Below the pieces are notes generated by a model. That model ran no database searches. It was not told the DNA's origin and saw only the letters and a list, made by a program, of their open reading frames with translations. This document shows, in pieces, positions 1-7,507 of a stretch of 32,361 nucleotides of DNA. Positions within the stretch are counted from its first letter, which is position 1; every line of letters starts with the position of its first letter. Source of the DNA: an uncultured Planctomyces sp. (GTDB lineage Bacteria > Planctomycetota > Planctomycetia > Planctomycetales > Planctomycetaceae); NCBI GenBank assembly GCA_937904325.1, contig CALGTK010000441.1:1-32361 (forward strand). Reading direction: 5' to 3'. A program made the translations under genes and the position numbers.

Positions 1-832
1 CCGTGCTGAAACCACCAAGAAAGTTGCTTCCGCCAGCAGCCTGTTGGAATCCAGTGTCCCAACCAGCGGTCCAACCGGCATAAACTTCCATGTCATCACT
101 GACGCTCTGAGTAACAACGACCCCCGTGTGAGTGAAGGGCTCGCTGTTATTCATCGAGTAAGCGTGCGTGAAGAAGAAGTTGTCAGGAGCGGTCACCACT
201 TCATAGCCATGAAGCGTATAAAAGTGCCCCGCCTTGACGGTTGTTTCGCCGTTGGTCGCTTCGACATAAAGCTGAGGAATTGCCCAGCCGAATCCAGCAC
301 CGCGAGTGAAGCCGTTGTCCGTGTCGAAGTGTGGTTCCGAGTTACCAAACGACTGTGTGTTCGGTGCATCGGTTCCGTAGACAAAGTCAGCTCGATAACC
401 GAGTGCCCACTCGCCACACTCGCTTTCAGCGGCTTTCTCAAGATAAATCCAGCCTTGATTCAGCTGGAAATCGTCTTCTTCACCAGCACCATTGAACAGC
501 GTCGTTTCGCTGGTGTAACCGAACTGAGCCCAGCCACCGACTTCAACACCGTCAAAGATGTTGATTTCATCCTGATCACAACACAGGCCGAACATGTCGC
601 CCCCGTCATCGCAGCCAGAACAGCCGTCCGTTCGGCAGCCAGCGTTGCTACAGCCAGCTTCACCGCACACCGCATCAGCAAGATTGTAAGATGTTTGCGT
701 GAAGACGTGATCAGGATTGGCAACATTGTCAATCGGGTTTACGTCTCCAGCCACTGCCATGCTGCTTGCCATCAGCGTCGCTCCAACGCCAGCAACACAG
801 CGAAGACCTTTCAGCCAGTTCCATTTAGCCAT
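1..832 (-). CDS. BBP2-type outer-membrane porin, C-terminus beyond window
   Basis: The minus-strand frame opening at ATG 832 stays open to the window edge, giving 277 residues of an incomplete protein. It begins with a basic stretch and a hydrophobic signal peptide ending near residue 29 (MAVAGD). A Cys-rich linker follows, with Cys at 56, 61, 66, 71, 74, 84 and 85. From about residue 95 come alternating aromatic/polar strands (GWAQFGYTSET, GWIYLEKA, WALGYRADFVYG) and a run like LHGYEVVTAPDNFFFTHAYS, which I recognise as typical of putative beta-barrel porin-2 (BBP2/OmpL-like) proteins common in planctomycetes. A GGAG ribosome site lies just upstream. The likely role is passive solute uptake across the outer membrane; the substrate is unknown. 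The long plus-strand ORF over the same bases is its antisense shadow. Confidence 0.75.
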   Translation of the reverse strand, partial: MAKWNWLKGLRCVAGVGATLMASSMAVAGDVNPIDNVANPDHVFTQTSYNLADAVCGEAGCSNAGCRTDGCSGCDDGGDMFGLCCDQDEINIFDGVEVGGWAQFGYTSETTLFNGAGEEDDFQLNQGWIYLEKAAESECGEWALGYRADFVYGTDAPNTQSFGNSEPHFDTDNGFTRGAGFGWAIPQLYVEATNGETTVKAGHFYTLHGYEVVTAPDNFFFTHAYSMNNSEPFTHTGVVVTQSVSDDMEVYAGWTAGWDTGFQQAAGGSNFLGGFST

Positions 833-1401
833 TTTCCAGCTCCTTCGATTCCTGCAGGAAATCCGAGAATCGCAGAGATTGCAGTCTGCAGAAAACCTGC
901 GAGTGCTCATGCCTTCACAATGAAGGACAGAGACTGACTACTTAGCTCCACTTCAAAACCGTCCGGTCCCATCCGCCGAGTCCATCGCCCCGAGGACCAT
1001 ATGACCGGTGTCTGGACTGACCTGCGTAATACCACTGAGACGAGGCTCACCCCGCTCAGGCGTAATAACAGGTCCGTTGGGAAAGGTTTCGACGCACTTG
1101 TGGAGGATCTCTGAGCCTAATAATCGGTACTGCCACACCTTGCCCAGCCGTCAATCTTCGCCGGACCTGCATTTTGAGTACAGACCGTCTGAGCTGTCGT
1201 CAAGACGACAAACGTCGTCGCTAACGCATATGAACCCAAATCCGAACTGAAACAAACTTGCGGCGAAACAATCAGGAACACGCGGTCGACTGCCGATACT
1301 TGGCTTTGGAAACGTTCCAGGGGGACACGGGACTTGGCGCCGGACCGGGCGATAACCGGTTCAAGTGGCAGTCGAGTAATGCTCGACACCACAGAAACTT
1401 G
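833..1401. other. Spacer upstream of porin, poorly coding
   Basis: No convincing full-length gene is seen in these roughly 570 bases. The porin leader contains a 12-base perfect palindrome, TTCCTGCAGGAA, at 849-860, just upstream of the ribosome site, and a small hairpin CCTTC-ACAAT-GAAGG. A further hairpin, GTCGAG-TAATG-CTCGAC, lies at 1371-1387. One short minus-strand ORF (953-1138) is listed separately with low confidence. The palindrome could be an operator, but nothing else supports that. Confidence 0.4.
953..1138 (-). CDS. Possible small protein or 3' end of a frameshifted secreted protein
   Basis: This frame encodes 61 residues from a GTG at 1138, with protein-like composition (for example ETFPNGPVITPERGEPRLSG). 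No ribosome site is evident. Directly upstream, in a different frame (about 1280-1139), lies a signal-peptide-like stretch (YALATTFVVLTTAQTVCTQN) ending in KIDGW just where this ORF begins. The two parts could be one roughly 100-residue exported protein broken by a single-base indel. I recognise no family. Chance remains a real alternative. Confidence 0.22.
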   Translation of the reverse strand: MWQYRLLGSEILHKCVETFPNGPVITPERGEPRLSGITQVSPDTGHMVLGAMDSADGTGRF

Positions 1402-1442
1402 AAAACAGGTCGTCAGCCGATATCAGGCAGACGGCCTGTTTT
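1402..1442 (-). terminator. Stem-loop terminator after bioF, probably bidirectional
   Basis: A 13-bp stem pairs 1402-1414 with 1430-1442, with one G-U pair, and an inner GCC/GGC pairing sits in the loop. Read on the minus strand it lies about 60 bases past the bioF stop and ends in TTTT. Read on the plus strand it is followed by TTTTCTTTT. It closes the trxB-peptidase-bioF unit. Confidence 0.7.
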
Positions 1443-1504
1443 CTTTTCCAGTAACGTGGCATCTGTCATTTTCTATGGGCATAAAAAGACAATCGGTTGC
1501 ACCG

Positions 1505-2647
1505 TCACTGCGAAAGCAGCCCGGCTAATCTCTCGACTTCGTTAGCTTCGCAAGCCGCAGTCATGCAAATTCGCAACCGGCTCGTTCCGTACGGTACAGT
1601 CGGTGGGCGAATGCTTCCCACAAGAAAGCCATCATCCAGCAGATCAGCTGCTAACTGCTGAGTCAAATCCGGTTGCTCAACTTGAATGGAAACGATCGGC
1701 CCTTCGCCTTCTGCCGAGAATCGCCCGTCCATAAGTTCCCGGAACTTCCCGCTGAGGCTCATTAGCCGCTCACGGCGCTCCGGCTCGCTTTGAATCAAAC
1801 CAAACGACTTTACAGCCGCCGCGCAAACCGCTGGGGGAAGAGCGGTCGAAAAAACCTGAGTCCGCGCAGAATGCCACAACCAATCACGGACCGAACTCGA
1901 ACACGCAACAAAGCCTCCGAGCGTTCCGATGGCCTTGCTCAGAGTCCCGATCCGCACAGCCACCCGGTCTTCAACACCAAAATACTCACAGACGCCCCGG
2001 CCGCTTGATCCGTAGACTCCGGTCCCATGAGCTTCATCGACGACCAACCGAGCATCATACCTATCCGCCATTTCACACAAATCAACCAGTGGAGCGAGGT
2101 CACCGTCCATGCTGAAGACGGAGTCAGTCACGATCCACCGACGGCCGCCCGTCGATTTTTTTTTCAGGTCTCGCTCCAGAACTTCGAGTCGGTCATGTCG
2201 GTAAACTCGTAGACGAGCCCCTGACATTCGACATCCGTCGATCAGACTGGCATGGTTCAGCCGATCGCAAAACACAACATCCTGATCCGATACCAGCGCC
2301 GAAATCGTGCCGACGTTCGCCGCGTAGCCGCTTGAGAAAAGTACGGCAGCTTCAGTGCCCTCGAATTCGCAGATCGTTTCTTCAAGGCGTTCGTGCCACG
2401 GCGATCGTCCACTGACCAACGCGCTGGCCCCCGCACCAACGCCTGCATCATCGATAGCTTCTTTCGCAGCTTCCATCACTCGCGGATCGTGCGCTAAGTT
2501 GAGGTAGTCGTTCGACGAAAGATTGCGAACCCGCCCACCATCAACCTCGCACCAACCATCCGGCAACGGTCTGATCGTTCTGACGGCTCGCCACAAATCT
2601 TCGTCACGAAGCCGTTGCAGGTCAGCGTCCAGCCAGTCCCAATTCAC
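1505..2647 (-). CDS. bioF: 8-amino-7-oxononanoate synthase (alpha-oxoamine synthase family)
   Basis: This is a PLP enzyme of 380 residues, the usual length for BioF, which condenses pimeloyl-ACP/CoA with alanine in biotin synthesis. The order of motifs is canonical: SSNDYL near residue 44, SGRSPWHERLE near 79, the cofactor-stacking His in NHASL (about 132), VVDEAHGTG (Asp204, His207), and the Schiff-base Lys238 in GTLSKAIGTLGG. The C-terminus carries YGTSRLRI. The start is GTG 2647 with a clear GGAGG about seven bases upstream. It is the last gene of the trxB-peptidase-bioF group. No other biotin genes are nearby, so a related acyl-CoA:amino-acid synthase (Kbl-like) cannot be excluded, but BioF fits best. 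Confidence 0.88.
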   Translation of the reverse strand: MNWDWLDADLQRLRDEDLWRAVRTIRPLPDGWCEVDGGRVRNLSSNDYLNLAHDPRVMEAAKEAIDDAGVGAGASALVSGRSPWHERLEETICEFEGTEAAVLFSSGYAANVGTISALVSDQDVVFCDRLNHASLIDGCRMSGARLRVYRHDRLEVLERDLKKKSTGGRRWIVTDSVFSMDGDLAPLVDLCEMADRYDARLVVDEAHGTGVYGSSGRGVCEYFGVEDRVAVRIGTLSKAIGTLGGFVACSSSVRDWLWHSARTQVFSTALPPAVCAAAVKSFGLIQSEPERRERLMSLSGKFRELMDGRFSAEGEGPIVSIQVEQPDLTQQLAADLLDDGFLVGSIRPPTVPYGTSRLRICMTAACEANEVERLAGLLSQ

Positions 2648-2719
2648 GGTGTCGGCCTCCGCTGCAGTTCTTACAGACGATCACGATCGCTGCTCCGAAA
2701 CAAATCCAACCATGTACGG

Positions 2720-3865
2720 TTACCGCAGAGCAATTCGGTGATTACTGAGTCGACGATAGCCGGATTCGGTAATGAGATAGTTGTGCTCGATTCGAACTCC
2801 GCCGACGCCCTTAACGTACATTCCCGGTTCGAGCGTGACGACATCGCCAACCAACAACGTGTCTTCACTCTCCGGCACGAGGGCTGGCGATTCAGGATGT
2901 CCCAATCCCAGCCCATGCCCGGCATGATGAGCCAGAGGCTCAAACCCCGCCTCTTCCATCACAGCCGATGCGGCATGGTAAACATCCTTCGCCGCGGCAC
3001 CAACTTTGAAAACGGACTCGCCCGCAGCCATAGCTCCTTCACAGACGCTGAAGAGCTTTTCCTGCTCGGCAGTCATTTCTCCAATTGCGATCGTGTTTGT
3101 AAAATCACTGCGGTAGCCGCTCAGCACGACGGAGTAGTCGACGATAAGCATGTCTCCCGCCTTGAGTTTCTGCGGCGTCGGCAGTCCGCCCCGTTTCGGG
3201 ATTTCAGCATTTACAGGACGAAAATCGCCGTACACGATGGCAGGGCAACCAGCTTCCGCAATCGCAGCCGACTGAATCTCACGATAGATGTCGAGTTCAG
3301 AAACGTCTTCTGCAGCGACTTCCAAAGCCCGAGCGTGCCCGACCTCGCAGGCTCGCATGCACTTTTCTAGAAGTGCGATCTCATCCGCATGCTTCTGCCT
3401 CCGCAGCTTCCGAACGACGCTCCCCACATCACCTGACAGAGCATCAGAACCAAGTCCCAGCCGAGCAGCAGCCATCGCCGGCAACCATTCCGCTTCGACC
3501 AGCCCTGGCCCCTTAATCCGATCCGCAACTCGCGACAGACGGTCGAACAACGCATGATCACGGTTTTGCATCGAATGCTTGTGGTCGTACCACTTGTCAT
3601 CAACGTCGTTCCCGATTTCGTCATCGACAAACGGCTCAGCACTGGCCGTGCGACGCGTAAAGTTTTCGGCAATCAGCGTCGCTTTGCCAGACCGTTCGAG
3701 CAATAGCAGGCCCCGCTCGCTTGTAGAGAAACTGATCGGATTAACGAGAAAGTTAGCAAAGTAGAGCACATGCCGAGGGTCTGCGATCAGTACCCACTCG
3801 CAGTCATCTGGCAACGCTTTCCAAAGCCGCTTCCGCCGTTCCAGGCATCCCCGTTCTGTCAACAT
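2720..3865 (-). CDS. M24-family Xaa-Pro peptidase
   Basis: This 381-residue metallopeptidase has an N-terminal creatinase-like domain (WVLIADPRHVLYFANF) and a C-terminal pita-bread domain. The five expected metal ligands are visible: Asp in LIVDYS, Asp in RSDFTN, His in HHAGHGLGLGHPE, Glu in LEPGMY and Glu in VRIEHNY. The family removes proline-linked residues as aminopeptidase P or prolidase in the cytoplasm; which one cannot be decided here. The frame extends to a TTG at 3922 inside trxB, but ATG 3865, 29 bases after the trxB stop with AAAGG upstream, is the better start. It is probably cotranscribed with trxB and bioF; no functional link is evident. Confidence 0.87.
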   Translation of the reverse strand: MLTERGCLERRKRLWKALPDDCEWVLIADPRHVLYFANFLVNPISFSTSERGLLLLERSGKATLIAENFTRRTASAEPFVDDEIGNDVDDKWYDHKHSMQNRDHALFDRLSRVADRIKGPGLVEAEWLPAMAAARLGLGSDALSGDVGSVVRKLRRQKHADEIALLEKCMRACEVGHARALEVAAEDVSELDIYREIQSAAIAEAGCPAIVYGDFRPVNAEIPKRGGLPTPQKLKAGDMLIVDYSVVLSGYRSDFTNTIAIGEMTAEQEKLFSVCEGAMAAGESVFKVGAAAKDVYHAASAVMEEAGFEPLAHHAGHGLGLGHPESPALVPESEDTLLVGDVVTLEPGMYVKGVGGVRIEHNYLITESGYRRLSNHRIALR

Positions 3866-3894
3866 TAGAAACTGGCCTTTCTCAGCTCCAAACG

Positions 3895-4947
3895 TTACTC
3901 GATCCCGTTGGCTGCCAGCCAACGCTCGGCGTCAAGAGCCGCCATACACCCTGTGCCAGCCGCAGTGATTGCCTGGCGATAATTATCATCCGCAACGTCG
4001 CCAGCTGCAAACACACCTTCAACACTGGTGTTGGTTCGCCCGCCGACGGTCCACTTAACGTAACCCTTATCGTTGGTCTCAAGCTGACCTTTCAGGAAGT
4101 CGGTGTTCGGCGTGTGACCAATCGCGCAGAAATAGCCGGCACAGTCGAGCTCTTCAGTCTTACCTTCTTCAGTGGTGCTGCTAATTTTAACTCCGGTCAC
4201 ACCTTCGGCGTCGCTCCCAAGGACTTCATCAATCCCGGAATTCCACTTCACTTCGATCTTCTCGTTGGCCAGAGCCCGCTCGGCCATGATACGGCTCGCT
4301 CGGAATTTGTCTCGACGATGCACGATATAAACAGTCGATCCGAACTTCGCGAGGTACGTCGCTTCTTCCATCGCCGAGTCGCCGCCGCCAACCACGACCA
4401 ACGGCTTTCCCCGGAAACGAGGCAACGCGCCATCACAAACGGCACAGGCTGACACGCCGTTGTTCTTGAACTTGTCTTCCGAATCCAGTCCGAGGTAATT
4501 CGCTCGAGCTCCCGTCGCAATGATAAGAGAGTGCGACTCGATTTCTTCGCCCGAAAGCGTCTTTAGTCTGAACGGCCGAGTCGAAAGACCCACCTCGACG
4601 ACGTCATCTGTCAGGATCCGAGTGCCAAAATTCAACGCCTGCTGCCGCATCAGCTCCATCAGCTCCGGACCGGAAACACCTTCCTTCCCGTGTGGGGCCA
4701 TGTATTGCCGACGAGGCTTGTCAATCGAACCGTCAAGGTATCCTTCCATGTCTCCGGCAGGAAACCCTGGAAAGTTCTCTACTTCCGTCGTCAACGCCAA
4801 CTGCCCTAGCGGAAGCGTCCCCTTTTGGCGGTTGTCTTCGGTGATCGCTCCCTCAATGACCAACGGATCCAACTCCGCGCGAGCCGCGTAAATTGCCGAC
4901 GTCCACCCGGCTGGACCGGAACCAATGATCACTACTTTCTCAGCCAC
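3895..4947 (-). CDS. trxB: Thioredoxin-disulfide reductase
   Basis: This NADPH-dependent FAD enzyme re-reduces thioredoxin in the cytoplasm. At 350 residues it is slightly longer than the E. coli form; the extra length lies in a loop at about residues 70-95 containing YMAPHGKEG. The FAD-binding [14 protein letters not shown] begins at residue 9. The redox-active pair is Cys168/Cys171 in SACAVCDGA, followed by the NADPH motif [13 protein letters not shown]. The C-terminal FAD motif [16 protein letters not shown] is intact. It is the first gene of the three-gene minus-strand unit; the region to 5263 separates it from the divergent sufE and should hold both promoters. Confidence 0.95.
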   Translation of the reverse strand: MAEKVVIIGSGPAGWTSAIYAARAELDPLVIEGAITEDNRQKGTLPLGQLALTTEVENFPGFPAGDMEGYLDGSIDKPRRQYMAPHGKEGVSGPELMELMRQQALNFGTRILTDDVVEVGLSTRPFRLKTLSGEEIESHSLIIATGARANYLGLDSEDKFKNNGVSACAVCDGALPRFRGKPLVVVGGGDSAMEEATYLAKFGSTVYIVHRRDKFRASRIMAERALANEKIEVKWNSGIDEVLGSDAEGVTGVKISSTTEEGKTEELDCAGYFCAIGHTPNTDFLKGQLETNDKGYVKWTVGGRTNTSVEGVFAAGDVADDNYRQAITAAGTGCMAALDAERWLAANGIE

Positions 4948-5263
4948 TCTACGCTCCCTCTTGTTTATGAGCTGTGCTATTTCACCGAACTCCGAGCCGA
5001 AATAACGGGTCTCAGAATGTGTTTCGCTGGGTCTTCGAACGATAGTCCAGCCTCAAACGGCTCACAACTCTCCTGACAACGGCCGACGTTCAGTGTCTGT
5101 TAAAAGCGACACGGAACTGCCGAAACAACCTCACCAGACACGGCAAAACTGACCACGCACCGTTGCTAACAGTCGGCGACTGCCTAGAATACCAGCGGTT
5201 TCGACAATTTTCACAACCGATTCTGTCGAAAATAGATTCACTGATATTTTCACGGGTAAAACG
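4948..5263. other. Divergent spacer between trxB and sufE
   Basis: These 316 bases hold no believable gene. An open minus-strand frame here continues through sufE and is its antisense. The spacer contains a possible sufE promoter with a palindrome (separate entry) and a weak hairpin GTGTC...GACAC near 5094-5113. The trxB promoter should also lie here but no clear boxes were found. Confidence 0.5.
5163..5190 (+). promoter_or_regulatory. Candidate sufE promoter with palindrome in the spacer
   Basis: TTGCTA (5163-5168) and TAGAAT (5185-5190) resemble sigma70 -35 and -10 boxes, separated by 16 bases. Most of the spacer is the 13-base palindrome CAGTCGGCGACTG (5170-5182). A start about seven bases downstream would leave a leader of roughly 67 bases before sufE. 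The boxes are imperfect and may be fortuitous. Confidence 0.35.
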
Positions 5264-5695
5264 ATGAGCACGGCAGCTTCCATGACCATTGAAGAACTCA
5301 TCGAAGAATTCGACGATCTCAGCGACTGGGCCGATCAGTGCGAAGTTCTGATCGACATGGGCCGTGAACTTCCAAACATGCCGCCGGAGCTGAAAACCGA
5401 GGAAACAAAGGTCCACGGTTGCCAAAGCAACGTCTGGATGGTCGCTTCCATTTCGGACGACGAATGCCGCACGATCGAACTGACCGCCGACAGCGACGCG
5501 ATGATCGTCCGCGGTCTGCTGACCGTCATCATAATGGTCTACTCTGGCCGGACCGCTCAGGAAATCAACGATACAGACATCAAAGCCATCTTTAGTCGAC
5601 TCGGACTGGACCGACACCTCAGCACTGCTAGAAAGAACGGTCTCGGCGGAATGGTGAACCGTGTTCAGACCATCGCCAAAGAAACCCTCGCATAA
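5264..5695 (+). CDS. sufE: SufE-family sulfur acceptor
   Basis: SufE accepts the persulfide from the cysteine desulfurase SufS and passes it to the Fe-S scaffold. The 143-residue length is typical. The sulfur-accepting Cys53 is present in VHGCQSNVW, and the fold-typical N-terminal helix (EELIEEFDDLSDWADQ) and the LRGLL-like segment (IVRGLLTVIIMVYSGRTAQEI) are clear. The stop codon overlaps the next ATG (TAATG), implying translational coupling to the now broken membrane-protein gene; sufS follows 540 bases further on. The neighbourhood supports a dedicated SufES sulfur-transfer pair. Confidence 0.93.
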   Translation: MSTAASMTIEELIEEFDDLSDWADQCEVLIDMGRELPNMPPELKTEETKVHGCQSNVWMVASISDDECRTIELTADSDAMIVRGLLTVIIMVYSGRTAQEINDTDIKAIFSRLGLDRHLSTARKNGLGGMVNRVQTIAKETLA

Positions 5696-6188
5696 TGAAC
5701 CGCTTCGGTCTGCTGTCGACAGTTTTCCCGCTCTTCGTTCTGGCAGTTTTCGACCTGCTGCCGACTCTTGCCGTCCTCGGAACGTTCTTTACAACGAGGC
5801 GAGGAAAGTCGCGACGATCGCTTCGACATTTGAATCCTTCATTCAAAGCGTCACCGTCCTCCTGCTCCTTTGAATTGTCCACTTTGGCGTACCGTCGATA
5901 TCACAAGCACTGGTTGAGATTGGCATTCAGTTACCTGGACTGACGACTTTCATGCTCCAACTGACACAGATGATTCGCGTCTTCACTGAAACCCCATGAC
6001 AAGTCGGCTGGATGCTGTTTTACATTATGTCGATCGTCGCGATTAACACTTCCGTGTTTCATAAGTCTGGCGTCGGTGAACTCATGGACTCGGGTCAATA
6101 TTCACTCATCGTGTCGGCGGTCACATTTTCTATTCTTGGCATCATGGTCATCGCTTTGCTGCTTCCGTGTCTCAAACTGCTCAGCTAA
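5695..6188 (+). pseudogene. Decayed small integral-membrane protein gene between sufE and sufS
   Basis: The ATG overlaps the sufE stop and opens a hydrophobic N-terminus (LLSTVFPLFVLAVFDLLP). After about residue 37 protein-like character moves to another frame, which continues to the TAA at 6186-6188 but is interrupted by TGA at 5871-5873 and 5997-5999. Read through, that frame shows membrane segments at SVTVLLLL, GWMLFYIMSIVAINTSVF and SLIVSAVTFSILGIMVIALL. The piece GVPSISQALVEIGIQLPGLT is reminiscent of the membrane-entry region of GspF/PulF-type secretion proteins, but the intact product (about 160 residues) would be far shorter than GspF. One frameshift plus two stops makes real decay more likely than a single sequencing error. 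Confidence 0.55.
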
Positions 6189-6235
6189 CCAAAGATCGCT
6201 TGCAGCCATTCCCGTGAATTATTCTGGAATTTGAA

Positions 6236-7502
6236 ATGTCTACTCACTCCGGGGCGTTAGACGTCAAAGCTGTTCGTCGCGACTTCCCCATTCTGAATCG
6301 TTCGCTCGAGCAAGGCAGGCATCGCAAAGGCATGCTGCCGGTTTTTCTCGACAGCGCGGCCAGTGCCCAGAAGCCGTCATGCGTCATTGAGAAAGAACGT
6401 GAAGTTGAGGAGCAATACTTCGCCAACGCCTACCGAGGTGTCTATTACTTCGGCGCAAAAATCGACGACGAACTGGAAGCGTCGCGCGAACGAGTCCGAA
6501 AACTTCTCAACGCCGAATCGTCCAGCGAAATCGCATTCACATCGGGCACTACAATGTCCATCAATATTGTGGCACGAGCCTGGGGCGCGAAGTTTCTGCA
6601 CCCAGGCGATGAAGTCCTCATTACCGAAATGGAGCATCACGCCAACATCGTCCCATGGCAGATGATTTGCCAGGAGCGAGGTGCAACGCTCCGCTGGCTG
6701 CCACTTACCGATGACCTGCAACTCGACCTGTCACAACTCGACGAATACCTCACAAAAAAAAACGAAACTCGTCGCTGTAACTTCGATGTCAAACGTACTC
6801 GGCACGATCAACCCCGTTCACGAAATTTCCCGAAAGGCTCACGCCGTTGGCGCAAAAATTCTTGTCGACGCCGCGCAGTCTACCCCTCACAGACAGATCG
6901 ACGTCAGAACCGGCGACGGCGGCGAAATCGACTTCCTGGTACTTTCCGGCCACAAACTTTTCGGCCCTACCGGCATTGGCGTGCTTTACGGTCGCAAAGA
7001 ACTGCTCCGGGAAATGAATCCGTTTATGGGCGGCGGTCACATGATCAGCCGAGTCTTCAAAGATCATTCCAACTGGGCAGACCCACCAGCAAAGTTCGAA
7101 GCTGGCACGATCCCAATAGTCCAGGCAATCGCGATGGGAACCGCGATCGACTACGTCGAAGGCCTCGGCTTCGCAAACATCCACGATTACGAAGCCGCTC
7201 TGCTCCGGTACGCCACCAAAAAACTTGAATCCATCCCCGGTCTCAAAATCTATGGTCCGCCCTGTGAAGCTAAAGGTCCGATTTGCAGCTTCACAATCGA
7301 TGGAGTCTCGTGCGAAGACCTGGCTAACCTGCTGGACATCAAAGGCGTCTTCGTCCGCCACGGCCATCACTGCACCATGCCGCTGCACGACAAACTCGTC
7401 ATCTCCGCGTCAGTCCGTGCCAGCTTCGCCATGTACAACACTCACGATGAGGTCGACCACCTCATCGAAGCTGTCAAATTCGCACTGGAACGACTGACTT
7501 AA
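6236..7502 (+). CDS. sufS: SufS-type cysteine desulfurase, frame broken at an A9 run
   Basis: SufS is a PLP enzyme that takes sulfur from cysteine and hands it to SufE. Reading starts at ATG 6236, runs in one frame to the A9 tract at 6754-6762, and continues one frame over to TAA 7500-7502. With eight A the product would be 421 residues, the normal length. In that reconstruction the N-terminal half has DSAASAQKP and EMEHHANIVPW, and the C-terminal half has VDAAQSTPH, the Schiff-base Lys240 in SGHKLFGPTG and the persulfide Cys379 in RHGHHCTMPLHD. Everything except the one extra base looks functional. Explanations are a sequencing error, transcriptional slippage, phase variation or a recent mutation. 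Confidence 0.9.
6754..6762 (+). repeat. Homopolymer A9 at the sufS frame break
   Basis: Nine consecutive A follow the codons for Tyr-Leu in sufS. Upstream reading is ACA AAA AAA AAC; the downstream conserved frame reads AAA ACG AAA CTC. Removing one A joins the two halves exactly, giving LTKKTKLVAV. Runs of this length are prone to slippage by polymerases and to miscounting by sequencers. Confidence 0.9.
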
Positions 7503-7507
7503 GTCAG
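7494..7507. terminator. Palindrome spanning both stop codons of sufS and rlmN
   Basis: CTGACTTAAGTCAG is a perfect 14-base palindrome. It contains the sufS TAA (7500-7502) and, on the other strand, the rlmN TGA (7504-7506), so the convergent genes are one base apart. No T-run follows on either side, so a terminator role is only a suggestion. Confidence 0.3.

Noticed and set aside
44-937. Long plus-strand open frame of 297 codons
   Set aside because: It is antisense to the porin frame, which has a signal peptide, ribosome site and recognisable barrel; the plus translation has no domain.
5090-5617. Minus-strand open frame of 175 codons over sufE
   Set aside because: It is the antisense of sufE, whose plus-strand protein has its active-site Cys and normal length.
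6754-6762. Programmed -1 ribosomal frameshift at the A run
   Set aside because: The correct downstream frame needs removal of one base (or +1 movement); a -1 shift leads to the wrong frame. No downstream stimulatory structure was seen.
6789-7388. Minus-strand open frame of 199 codons over sufS
   Set aside because: The plus strand encodes the conserved C-terminal half of SufS; the antisense product resembles nothing.
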